A stretch of DNA of 6,218 nt. Source: an uncultured Cyanobium sp. Its GTDB lineage: Bacteria; Cyanobacteriota; Cyanobacteriia; PCC-6307; Cyanobiaceae. A program made the position numbers and the translations under genes. Shown here piece after piece: positions 1-6,218 of the stretch. The notes below the pieces were generated by a model, which worked only from the letters and a program-made list of their open reading frames with translations, searched no databases and was not told the DNA's origin. Within the stretch, counting starts at the first letter, position 1. Each line of letters begins with the position of its first letter. Location: positions 1-6,218 of the forward strand of contig CALFOF010000085.1 of assembly GCA_937919075.1 (NCBI GenBank), in the 5' to 3' direction.

Positions 1-2607
1 GGTGTCGGTGCGGCGCTCCTGGTTGATCTGGTGCCGCAGGCGCAGCAGCAGCAAGGTGGTGCGCTCGCTCACCCCCTGGGTGCGGATCACGGCGCTGCGG
101 GCGGCCAGCTCAGGCTCCTCGCCGCTCAGGGCCCGCTCGGCCACAAACTCCGCCAGCTCCACCACCAGCGGATGGGAGCGTGTGAGCAGCTGGGCGCCAT
201 CGCGGCAGGGGGTGGTGGTGGCGAGGCTCAGCCGCCCCTCCAGGCCCTGGCTCTCCAGCCGTTCCCGCAACGCGCGCCGCTCCGGCGGGATCTCGGCCAG
301 GTTGAACAGCCACGTCCCGCCAGCCGTTGCTGGTGCCGGCAACCGCAGGCGGGCGCAGGCCTCCACCAGCAGCCGTTCCACCGCAGTGTGGTCGCCGAGG
401 GCCTCCTTGCTGCGCTGCCACTCCGGCAGCACCTCCTCGGGCTTGAGGCGCCGTTGGGCAAAGATCGTCTGCGTGCGTTTGGCGTTCTCCTTGGCGCTCT
501 GCCACTGCTGATCGAGCGTGGCCTCCCAGCCCACCAGCGGCAGCACCTCGGGCATGCCCGGGGGCGTTGCCAGCCCCAGATCCAGCCCCAGCTGCTGCAC
601 TGATTCACCCAGCACATCGGCGAGCACCGCCTGGGTGATCGAGTTCATGTCGCCCGGCACTGGCACGCTCACGCCCAGTTCCTTGCGGATCACCTTCTCT
701 TTGTTGAGGATCACCGCCAACACCCGCTCATCCACCGGGTTGCGGCGATTGGGGTCTTTGCAGGCCCCATGCAGCATCACGGCCCGCACGGTGTTGCGGG
801 CCTGGCCAAAGCGATCCACCCGGCCTTCGCGTTGCTCATGGCGCGTGGGGTTCCAGCAGAGGTCGTAGTGGATCACCGCATCGAAACTGCGCTGCAGGTC
901 GATCCCCTCCGAGAGGCAATCGGTGGCCACCAGCACCGGGGTTTTGGGTTTCTCCGGATCGAACGCCTCCGCCTCCAGCGCCGCAATCCGCTCCACCCGC
1001 TCCTCGGGCGGCAGCTCGCCGGTGACGGCCCGGACCACAGTGCTGCGCTTGGGCAGGGCGGCGGTGAGTTCTTCTGCCAGGTAGTGAGCGGTGGGGCGGA
1101 AGCGGCAGAAGATCACCGGCCGGTAGCCCTCGCCCAGCAGCTCCTGCACCTGCCGCACCAGTTGCCGCAGCTTGGGGTCCTTGCTGGGGCCCCTCAGACC
1201 CTCGGCTGTTTCGATCAGCTCCTCGAGATGAGCGCGATCGGCCTCCACCGCCAGATCGCCTCCCGGGGCGGTCTCCTCTTCTGACATCGCCTCATCGAGG
1301 CCGTCGAGCACTCCCTGGCTGGCGAGGGCCTCCAGCTCGCTGAGCTGCTGCTCTTCAGTGAAATCGCGGCCGTTGCCCTGCTCCAGGCCAGCCAGCTTGG
1401 TGCGCAGCGAGGCAGCTGCGGCCGCAGGGCTGCTGCTGATGCAACGCAGCAACGCCAACGCCGCCCACCAGCTCATGCGCTGCCGCAGCCGGCTCTGGCC
1501 GGCGCTGCGCTTGATCAGCGTGCGGGCGTACTCGAGCACGTCGTTGAACAGCGCTCCCCAGGCGCCGGTGAGCTCGTAGGTGGCTTCGCGGGTTTCGCGG
1601 TCGGGGAAGTCCGCTCCGTCACTGCCCCACTCCGCCCGGATGTCCTGGCGCCGACGCTGCACGAAGTGATCCCCAAGCTCGTCCCGCAGGGCATCGCGCC
1701 GTGATCCCTCGGGCATCGTGCCCAGCTCGGCAAATTTCGCATCCAGCAGCCCCAACAGGTGGTTGAATCCCTCGCTGTCGCCGCTGTGGGGGGTGGCGGT
1801 GAGCAGCACCACATGGCGATCCGGCCGTGCCGCCAGACCGCGCAACAGCTCATAGCGCTGGTGCCGGCCCCGCCCCTTGCCGGCGGTGCAGGTGTGGGCT
1901 TCATCGACGATCACGAAGTCACCGCAGCCGCGGATGAAGCCGTCGCGGTAGTCGTCGCGCTTGATGGTGTCGAGGCTCACCACCGTGAACGGATAGGCCT
2001 CAAACAGCGAGTGGCCCACCGGCAGGTCCTTGCTCAGTCGCCCCACCGTTCCGGGCCGCACCACTTCGGCGTCCAGCTGGAACTGCTGAGCCATGTCGCT
2101 GCGCCACTTCTCACACAGGTGCGGCGGGCAGATCACAGTGATGGTGCGGATCTCGCCGCGATCGAGGAGCTCGCGGGCGATCAGCAAGGCTTCCACCGTC
2201 TTGCCCAGGCCCACCTCATCGGCGATCAGCAGCCGCGTGACGCGCTGCTTGAGCGCCATCAGCAGCGGCACCAGCTGGTAGGCCCGCGGCTCCAGGGCCA
2301 GATTGCCGAGGCTGCGGAATGGCCCCGCGCCTGCGCGGAGCTTGAGCAGCAGGGCATCGCGCATCAGCAGGGCCGAGCTCTGCGAACCGCTCTGGCTCGC
2401 ATCCGGCCAGGGGAAAGTGGCGGGCGTCACCTGGTGCCCCTCCAGCGGCAGGAACAGGGTGGCGATCTGCTGGTCGCCGCCGCCCAGGGGCCGCAGTTTG
2501 AGGGTGTTGGGCGCAGGGTTGGGCAGCACCACCCACTCACGGCCCCGGGCCCGCACGATCGAGCCGGGGGTGGTGGGTGCCGTTGGTGCCATGGGGGTGC
2601 TGGTCAT
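1..2607 (-). CDS. drmD: SNF2/RapA-like helicase, DISARM DrmD type, C-terminal part missing
   Basis: The frame is open for 869 codons from ATG at 2607 down to position 1, with no stop in the window. Residues 15-70 look like the beta-rich N-terminal domain of DrmD/RapA proteins, and RAGAGPFRS (91-99) resembles the conserved DrmD pre-helicase segment. The helicase core then follows: YQLVPLL with Q111; motif I ADEVGLGKT (129-137); motif II VDEAH (234-238); motif III LLTATPHSGD (268-277); a helical and acidic spacer (about 360-490); motif IV VIFCRF (498-503); motif V ATDCLSEGIDLQ (561-572); and motif VI QREGRVDRFGQ (592-602). All key ATPase residues are present, so the ATPase should be active. DrmD proteins are, from memory, about 1,000 residues or slightly more, so some 150-250 residues are missing. 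DrmD is the SNF2 helicase of class 1 DISARM. The start is fixed by the ATGA overlap and a GGAGG site nine bases upstream; the next ATG (codon 6) lacks such a site. A generic HepA/RapA-like helicase is the alternative. Confidence 0.88.
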   Translation of the reverse strand, partial: MTSTPMAPTAPTTPGSIVRARGREWVVLPNPAPNTLKLRPLGGGDQQIATLFLPLEGHQVTPATFPWPDASQSGSQSSALLMRDALLLKLRAGAGPFRSLGNLALEPRAYQLVPLLMALKQRVTRLLIADEVGLGKTVEALLIARELLDRGEIRTITVICPPHLCEKWRSDMAQQFQLDAEVVRPGTVGRLSKDLPVGHSLFEAYPFTVVSLDTIKRDDYRDGFIRGCGDFVIVDEAHTCTAGKGRGRHQRYELLRGLAARPDRHVVLLTATPHSGDSEGFNHLLGLLDAKFAELGTMPEGSRRDALRDELGDHFVQRRRQDIRAEWGSDGADFPDRETREATYELTGAWGALFNDVLEYARTLIKRSAGQSRLRQRMSWWAALALLRCISSSPAAAAASLRTKLAGLEQGNGRDFTEEQQLSELEALASQGVLDGLDEAMSEEETAPGGDLAVEADRAHLEELIETAEGLRGPSKDPKLRQLVRQVQELLGEGYRPVIFCRFRPTAHYLAEELTAALPKRSTVVRAVTGELPPEERVERIAALEAEAFDPEKPKTPVLVATDCLSEGIDLQRSFDAVIHYDLCWNPTRHEQREGRVDRFGQARNTVRAVMLHGACKDPNRRNPVDERVLAVILNKEKVIRKELGVSVPVPGDMNSITQAVLADVLGESVQQLGLDLGLATPPGMPEVLPLVGWEATLDQQWQSAKENAKRTQTIFAQRRLKPEEVLPEWQRSKEALGDHTAVERLLVEACARLRLPAPATAGGTWLFNLAEIPPERRALRERLESQGLEGRLSLATTTPCRDGAQLLTRSHPLVVELAEFVAERALSGEEPELAARSAVIRTQGVSERTTLLLLRLRHQINQERRTDT
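802..927 (-). other. SNF2 motifs V and VI of the DrmD-like helicase
   Basis: ATDCLSEGIDLQ (561-572) and QREGRVDRFGQ (592-602) are intact SNF2 C-lobe motifs, including arginines R596 and R599. The segment after them (NPVDERVLAVILNKEKVIRK) is like RapA-type proteins, where it links the lobe to the C-terminal domain. Confidence 0.88.
1198..1395 (-). other. Acidic helical spacer between the SNF2 lobes
   Basis: Residues about 405-470 contain many Glu and Asp residues (FTEEQQLSELEAL, AMSEEETAPGGD, EADRAHLEELIE). The stretch lies between motif III and motif IV. It is likely a flexible or coiled segment joining the two RecA lobes, and its acidic nature may modulate DNA or partner contacts. Confidence 0.5.
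2197..2223 (-). other. Walker A (motif I) of the DrmD-like helicase
   Basis: ADEVGLGKT at residues 129-137 includes the catalytic lysine K136 and T137. The form DEVGLGKT is that of the RapA/HepA and DrmD branch of SNF2 proteins, unlike the DEMGLGKT of chromatin remodellers. Confidence 0.9.
2604..2607 (-). other. ATGA stop/start overlap coupling the two genes
   Basis: The TGA stop of the DUF1998 helicase (2606-2604) and the ATG of the DrmD-like gene (2607-2605) share bases in an ATGA. This is a classic sign of translational coupling and of fixed stoichiometry between partner proteins. There is no room for a separate promoter or terminator between the genes. Confidence 0.9.
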
Positions 2608-5600
2608 GACGGCTGGCCTCCAGCGAGCTTGTCAGCGTGCTGGGCGAACACTGCCGCGATCTGCTCACCCAGGTCTGCGGCGGCACCGCGTGGCGCGGCC
2701 GCAGGCGGGTTTTCGCCATGGCCCTCGCCAAACAGCCAGCGGTATTCGTCGAACACCGCATCCCACTGGCGCGGGTCGTCTGCAAACACCACCACGTTGA
2801 GGCCGGCGGCATCGAGGGCCGAGCGCTTGCGCTCATCCAGCTGCTGCTGCAGCGGCTGCTTGTGGTGCGGACCGTCCACAAACACCAGCGCGGCCGCTTC
2901 CACGTAGGTGAAGTCAGGCACCACGTAGTGATCGGGCACCGGCGACTGGGCCTTATCCGGCAGCAGATAGCCCCGCTGCTGCAGGGTCTGCAGCCAGAGC
3001 CGCTCCAGCCCGCTCTGGCACACCTCCAGCAGTTGATCCAGCCGCTCGCTGCGCCCCGTGGTGCCTCCCTGGGCCACCACATCGGCGCGGGCCAGATCGA
3101 GCAGGAACTGCTTCAGGGAGGGGAGGCGCCGATCGATCAGCTCGTGGTCGCGCTGGTTGTTGTAGCTGAGCAGGCAGCGATAGCAGCCGGCTTCGCAGTC
3201 CTTGTCGGTGTCGTGGAGGTCGATCGCCTGTTGGGGCAGTAGCCCCTCCCACTTCCAGTGGCAGATCTCCAGGGCCTGGCGGCCCAGCTGCTGCATCGCC
3301 GTGGGGCTCTCCACCAGGCGGCTCAGCACCCCGGCACCGCCCTCCGCAGCCTCGTAGATCAACAGCGCTGAGGCGTTGGCCTCATTGGGCATCAATTCGG
3401 CTGCGAGCTCGCTGGGATCAAGCTGGAAGGCCACCTCGATGGCGCGCTTGAGGGCATAGCGCACCGAGATCAGGTCCCGGGCGGTCCACTCCTGGCGGAA
3501 CTGCACCAGCAGGGCGTTCTTGCGGTCCTGCACATAGGGCGTGATCTTGACGTAGCCGTCTTCTGATTCGCTCTCGTCGTCGTCGCCGCCGGCGACCAGG
3601 TCCGACTCCTTGCCCCAGAGGCCTTTCACCGGATGGATCGGAAAGCCGATGTTGCCTGGATTCTCCCGCCGCCGCCGGCCCAGGTTGATGCGGCTGATCT
3701 GGGTGGCGGCGCCATAGCTGAGTGCCAGCAACGGCCGGCCTGCCACATTCACCTCGGCGATCGCCACCCGCACCTGGTTGTTCTCCTTGGGGAACTCGTA
3801 GGTGGTCAGCAACTCGTAGCCCAGCCGCTGGCGTTCTTCGTCGTCAGAGGTAATGCGCTCCGCCCGGCGCGTGGTGACCTGCTCAATCTGATAAAGAGAT
3901 GGGATCTGAATGGCATTGCCATTGGGAGGGAGTTTGAGGGCGGCTCCGCAGTGGCAGCACACCTCTAACTCCGAATCGTCGCCGACGTGAGCATGGCCGC
4001 ATGAACCACACAATCGGGCATTGCGGGTAGCCAGTGTTTTGGTGGTGGTGCTCGCCTGTTCCTGCAGGTTGAGGATCGCCCCACGCACCTTGTAGGTGTT
4101 GCCCTCGTGATAGATCAGCGAATGGGGGCCGAATTCACTGATGCCCACAAACCGCGGCCGGCTGAGGTAAGTGCCGCCATTCACCTGCTCGCGGCTGCCG
4201 GGGATGAAGGCCAGCAGCGGCAGCCGCGGGAAGTTGTAGCCCGGCATGAAGCCCTGGCTCGCCAGGTAGCGATAGGTGGTGAAGTCGCCATTGGTGCCCT
4301 GGGGGCCGCTGCGCTCGGCCAGCAGCAGACCCCGCTGCAGCAAGGCCGCCCGCTGGCGCTGCTCGGCGTTCTTCTGCTCCCGCGGCGGCAGCGCGTAATT
4401 GATCATGTCCTGGCCGGCCGACACCAACTGGCTGGTGACGGCATCGAGCAGGCCGCGCCAGCGGTTGAGTGAGCGGTCGAAATCGCGCGCCGTGCCATTG
4501 ATCAGCCCCTCCAGCCAGCTCTCGGTGAGCCAGGGCGGCGGTGTGGCCCCCAGCCAGTTGTGGCGTTGGAGGTCATCGACGATGGACTGGCAGGCCCGCA
4601 GCGCCTCATCCCGTGCCTTGGGGTTGTCGAGTGCTTCTGCGATCTCGTTCACCACAGGCTTGAGCTCGGACTCGAGACCAACCAGCTCCTTCACCTTGCT
4701 GGGCAGGGCCTTGCCCGTGGCGGCCAGCCACAGGGCGCGGAAGTGGGCGATCAGCAGCTCTTCATTGGCGAGCTCAAGCGTGGGTGCACTCACGGCGCCG
4801 GACACCATGCGGGTGGGAGCCGAGAAGAAATATTGATCATGAGGCGAGGTAGCACCGCAGTAGCTCAACACCAGCGCTGGCTGACCGCTGCGCCCTGCCC
4901 GGCCGCTGCGCTGGGCATAGTTCGCCGGTGTGGGCGGCACGTTGCGCATGTACACGGTGTTGAGCGAGGAGATGTCCACGCCCAGCTCCATCGTTGGCGA
5001 GCAATAAAGCAGCCGGAGCTGCGCTTCTCGGAAGGCCTCCTCCCGCTTCTCCCGCTCCAGTGCATCCACCTGGGCGGTGTGCTCGCGAGCCAGCAGGGTC
5101 TGCAGAAAGGGCCGGCCCTGCCCACTCAAGGTGGTGGCCAGATCGTTGTAGAGGTTGCGGAAGTAATCGTTCACCGGCCCACGGCGTCCGGAGCCCTGGC
5201 GTTGTTTCAACAGCGCTGCGTGGTACTCGTCTTGAGGCGCTGCATCCGTATTGCACAGCATCCAGCGCAGGGCACTGCTGCTGAGTCGCCAGCCGTTCTT
5301 GCTCTCGCCGCTGCCGCGCCGGCTCAGGCGTAGATCCACCTGCTTGACCAGGTGATAGCGCGCCAGGACGGTGACCAGCCCGACGGTGATCTCCTGGTAG
5401 AGCGCCTCATCCCATTTCAGACCCGCATGCAGCTCCTCCAGAGAGAGCCAGCGCTCCCGTGCCTTGAGCCAGCGGCCGAATTCACCGCGCAGCGACAGCC
5501 CCTCCAGACCGCGGAACTCCCGGCCCCGGGCATCGCGCGGCACTGTTTCAAACACCACACTGCGCGCCAGTTCGCCCTTTTCATCAGCACCGATCGCCCA

Positions 5601-6218
5601 CACCTCTTCCAGCTCAGAGGCGGCACGGCGCCGCCGCTCGAACTCCTCGGCAAACAGCACGTTGGTTTCGATCGCCAGCCGCTCCCGCAGTTCCTCGAGC
5701 AGGCGGTGGCAGATCAGATAACGCTCGATGGCTGAGCACTGCGCCAGCAGGGGATGCTGATCCGCCCATTGGCCCTCGTCTTCCACGCAGTTCACCAGCT
5801 CGGCGTAGTCGACCTCCAGCAGTTGCAGTTGTTCCAGGTTGGGGTTGGTGAGCCGCCAGCCGCGGCGCAGATCCACCACCAGCCGGTACTCAAGAACCTC
5901 ACGCAGGGCCTTGCGGAACTTGCCCTCTGCCGCCGGCACAATGTCCTTCTGCTCAATGAAGTCGTCGGCCTCCAGCCGCAGCGCTTTCTCGGTTTCCTGG
6001 GCCAGGGTTTCCAGGCTCAGCTCCTGCTCCGGTTGGGCCTGCAGTGCTGCCACCAGGCCGGCGCGCAGCTGCAGCACCCGCATGAAGTCGTTGAAGTGGC
6101 CGGCCTGCAGGGAGGCGTCCTGGCGATTGTCACTGAAGGCCAGCAGTTTGCGGGCGTTATCCGGGATCTCGTCCTCCGGGAAGCTGAGCAGTTGGCGCAG
6201 CACCGCCAGGCTCAAGGT
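2604..6218 (-). CDS. Large DEAD/DEAH-type SF2 helicase with DUF1998 and C-terminal Vsr/DUF559-like nuclease domain (DruE/DpdJ-like), N-terminal part missing
   Basis: This is the C-terminal 1204 residues of a bigger protein. The frame is open to the right edge; the TTG at 6215 is an internal Leu codon, not a start. Counting that TTG as residue 1, the order is: helicase motif IV region (FSDNRQDASLQAGHF, about 27-41); a roughly 360-residue insertion; motif V (CSPTMELGVDIS, 405-416) and motif VI (QRSGRAGR, 435-442); a long middle part; a zinc ribbon (C736, C739, C753, C756); an acidic loop (878-886); DUF1998 with EGGAG (958-962) and C1007, C1011, C1014; and a nuclease-like domain (about 1065-1160). 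Motifs I, II and III must lie upstream of the window. Helicases ending in DUF1998 are known from Druantia (DruE), Dpd (DpdJ) and the repair helicase MrfA/YprA. The size, the long insertion and the nuclease tail fit a defence helicase better than the compact MrfA. The likely job is ATP-driven translocation on DNA in the cytoplasm, with recognition or cutting of foreign DNA. The stop overlaps the start of the DrmD-like gene. Confidence 0.9.
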   Translation of the reverse strand, partial: TLSLAVLRQLLSFPEDEIPDNARKLLAFSDNRQDASLQAGHFNDFMRVLQLRAGLVAALQAQPEQELSLETLAQETEKALRLEADDFIEQKDIVPAAEGKFRKALREVLEYRLVVDLRRGWRLTNPNLEQLQLLEVDYAELVNCVEDEGQWADQHPLLAQCSAIERYLICHRLLEELRERLAIETNVLFAEEFERRRRAASELEEVWAIGADEKGELARSVVFETVPRDARGREFRGLEGLSLRGEFGRWLKARERWLSLEELHAGLKWDEALYQEITVGLVTVLARYHLVKQVDLRLSRRGSGESKNGWRLSSSALRWMLCNTDAAPQDEYHAALLKQRQGSGRRGPVNDYFRNLYNDLATTLSGQGRPFLQTLLAREHTAQVDALEREKREEAFREAQLRLLYCSPTMELGVDISSLNTVYMRNVPPTPANYAQRSGRAGRSGQPALVLSYCGATSPHDQYFFSAPTRMVSGAVSAPTLELANEELLIAHFRALWLAATGKALPSKVKELVGLESELKPVVNEIAEALDNPKARDEALRACQSIVDDLQRHNWLGATPPPWLTESWLEGLINGTARDFDRSLNRWRGLLDAVTSQLVSAGQDMINYALPPREQKNAEQRQRAALLQRGLLLAERSGPQGTNGDFTTYRYLASQGFMPGYNFPRLPLLAFIPGSREQVNGGTYLSRPRFVGISEFGPHSLIYHEGNTYKVRGAILNLQEQASTTTKTLATRNARLCGSCGHAHVGDDSELEVCCHCGAALKLPPNGNAIQIPSLYQIEQVTTRRAERITSDDEERQRLGYELLTTYEFPKENNQVRVAIAEVNVAGRPLLALSYGAATQISRINLGRRRRENPGNIGFPIHPVKGLWGKESDLVAGGDDDESESEDGYVKITPYVQDRKNALLVQFRQEWTARDLISVRYALKRAIEVAFQLDPSELAAELMPNEANASALLIYEAAEGGAGVLSRLVESPTAMQQLGRQALEICHWKWEGLLPQQAIDLHDTDKDCEAGCYRCLLSYNNQRDHELIDRRLPSLKQFLLDLARADVVAQGGTTGRSERLDQLLEVCQSGLERLWLQTLQQRGYLLPDKAQSPVPDHYVVPDFTYVEAAALVFVDGPHHKQPLQQQLDERKRSALDAAGLNVVVFADDPRQWDAVFDEYRWLFGEGHGENPPAAAPRGAAADLGEQIAAVFAQHADKLAGGQPS
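2617..2621 (-). promoter_or_regulatory. Shine-Dalgarno site for the DrmD-like gene
   Basis: GGAGG on the minus strand ends nine bases before the ATG at 2607. It lies within the last codons of the DUF1998 helicase gene. It decides the start of the downstream gene and, with the ATGA overlap, suggests reinitiation by ribosomes finishing the upstream gene. Confidence 0.75.
2736..3023 (-). other. Vsr/DUF559-like PD-(D/E)XK nuclease domain at the C-terminus
   Basis: Residues about 1065-1160 read LERLWLQTLQQRGYLLPDKAQ, then VVPDFTY (D1101), LVFVDGPHH (D1114, H1117, H1118), LDERKR (D1127 to R1131) and GLNVVVF. The spacing of PDF, VDGxxH, D-x-x-R and a final beta strand matches the Vsr/DUF559 branch of restriction-like nucleases. 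The usual glutamate two residues before the DG (iEvDG in DUF559) is F1112 here, as in the more Vsr-like variants. Cutting activity is therefore plausible but not certain. Confidence 0.65.
3126..3383 (-). other. DUF1998 domain with cysteine cluster
   Basis: Residues about 945-1030 contain YEAAEGGAGVL followed by C985, C1007-x3-C1011-x2-C1014 and NQRDHELIDRR. This is the hallmark arrangement of DUF1998, where the cysteines bind a metal (zinc in MrfA, from published work as I recall). DUF1998 marks DrmB in DISARM, DruE in Druantia and DpdJ in the Dpd cluster. Confidence 0.85.
3757..3764. repeat. Single HIP1-like palindrome GCGATCGC
   Basis: The octamer GCGATCGC, within the ten-base palindrome GGCGATCGCC at 3756-3765, equals the HIP1 element that is over-represented in many cyanobacteria. 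I found only one copy in the window, which chance could produce in DNA this rich in GC. It is noted only as a mild hint on the host. Confidence 0.3.
3948..4010 (-). other. Zinc ribbon (CxxC, 13 residues, CxxC)
   Basis: C736-x2-C739 and C753-x2-C756, with a further C754 and histidines H741, H743 and H755 close by, form a treble-clef or zinc-ribbon-like site. It sits between the helicase core and DUF1998, where it could stabilise the fold or bind DNA. Confidence 0.8.
4890..5003 (-). other. Helicase motifs V and VI
   Basis: Residues 405-442 hold CSPTMELGVDIS (motif V) and YAQRSGRAGR (motif VI with arginine finger R439/R442). The following SYCGATSPHDQYFF segment is typical of helicases that end in DUF1998. 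The motifs are intact, so ATP hydrolysis is expected if the missing N-terminal lobe is normal. Confidence 0.9.
5004..6080 (-). other. Large insertion inside the second RecA lobe
   Basis: Residues 46-404 separate motif IV from motif V, which in ordinary SF2 helicases are much closer. The stretch is rich in charged helical segments such as LLEELRERL and EEFERRRRAASELEEVW, and near 270-320 there is a pattern that could be a winged-helix-like fold (ALYQEITVGLVTVLARYHLVK, then GWRLSSSALRWML). The domain is not recognised by sequence alone. Insertions at this place recur in large defence helicases with DUF1998, as far as I recall, so it probably belongs to the family and may contact DNA or a partner. 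Confidence 0.55.
6081..6155 (-). other. Helicase C-terminal lobe, first segment (motif IV region)
   Basis: The residues ARKLLAFSDNRQDASLQAGHF (read from residue 21) match the start of the second RecA lobe in large DUF1998 helicases, where FSDNRQDA is characteristic. The rest of the lobe is not adjacent: it resumes about 360 residues later, near residue 405. Confidence 0.8.

Noticed and set aside
41..56. Short CAG/CTG-rich runs, here and near 2840
   Set aside because: They are brief and code for Leu or Gln codons in the real frames; there is no tandem array of the kind found in CRISPR or microsatellites.
31..603. Overlapping plus-strand and minus-strand open frames near the left edge
   Set aside because: The minus-strand frame that continues from ATG 2607 is open through the entire stretch and carries the DrmD-like C-terminal sequence; the other frames are shadows.
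1418..1425. GCGGCCGC palindromes, seen at this site and also near 2695 and 2886
   Set aside because: A few copies of an all-GC octamer are close to what chance gives at this base composition, and they lie in codons of conserved frames without regular spacing.
1515..1904. Short minus-strand open frames (also 2216-2536, 2537-3082 and 4837-5256) in alternative frames
   Set aside because: They overlap the two large genes on the same strand out of frame and show only frame-shifted, Arg/Ala/Pro-rich translations. No frameshift is needed, as both main frames are intact.
1759..2907. A 382-codon open frame on the plus strand opposite the DrmD-like gene
   Set aside because: It has no recognisable domain, is of low-complexity composition (many Ala, Gln, Arg, His), and lies antisense to a gene with all SNF2 motifs. 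Long antisense frames are expected in DNA this rich in GC.
4560..5333. A 257-codon plus-strand open frame opposite helicase motifs V and VI
   Set aside because: It is the antisense shadow of highly conserved helicase motifs; the protein resembles nothing known and has no sound ribosome binding site that I can see.
6213..6215. TTG at the right edge as a start codon of the DUF1998 helicase
   Set aside because: The frame is open past it to the edge, and the helicase motifs I to III that must precede motif IV are absent, so the true start lies well outside the window.

Overview
The window is filled, edge to edge, by two large genes on the minus strand, both cut by the window ends. Reading in the direction of transcription (right to left), the first is the C-terminal part of a very large superfamily 2 helicase that carries a zinc ribbon, a DUF1998 domain and a C-terminal Vsr/DUF559-like nuclease domain (6218 to 2604). 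The second is a SNF2/RapA-type helicase of the DrmD kind (2607 to 1), whose C-terminal end lies beyond position 1. The stop of the first and the start of the second overlap in a four-base ATGA, and a GGAGG ribosome binding site lies inside the end of the first gene. The two are therefore almost certainly one translationally coupled operon.

The content points to an anti-phage or other anti-foreign-DNA island. DrmD is the SNF2 helicase of class 1 DISARM. Large helicases ending in DUF1998 are the core of Druantia (DruE) and also occur in the Dpd 7-deazaguanine DNA modification cluster (DpdJ). In textbook DISARM the helicase (DrmA) and the DUF1998 protein (DrmB) are separate genes. Here both halves sit in one polypeptide with an added nuclease domain, directly coupled to a DrmD-like partner. 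That hybrid layout is the most interesting thing in the window. A methyltransferase gene would be the expected next neighbour beyond position 1, or upstream of 6218, but none is visible here.

The organism is a high-GC bacterium: third codon positions of both genes are mostly G or C. Family resemblance and a single GCGATCGC palindrome would fit a picocyanobacterium of the Cyanobium/Synechococcus type, but this is a weak inference. There are no RNA genes, insertion sequences, CRISPR arrays, terminators or intergenic gaps. The long plus-strand open frames are antisense shadows caused by the GC bias.
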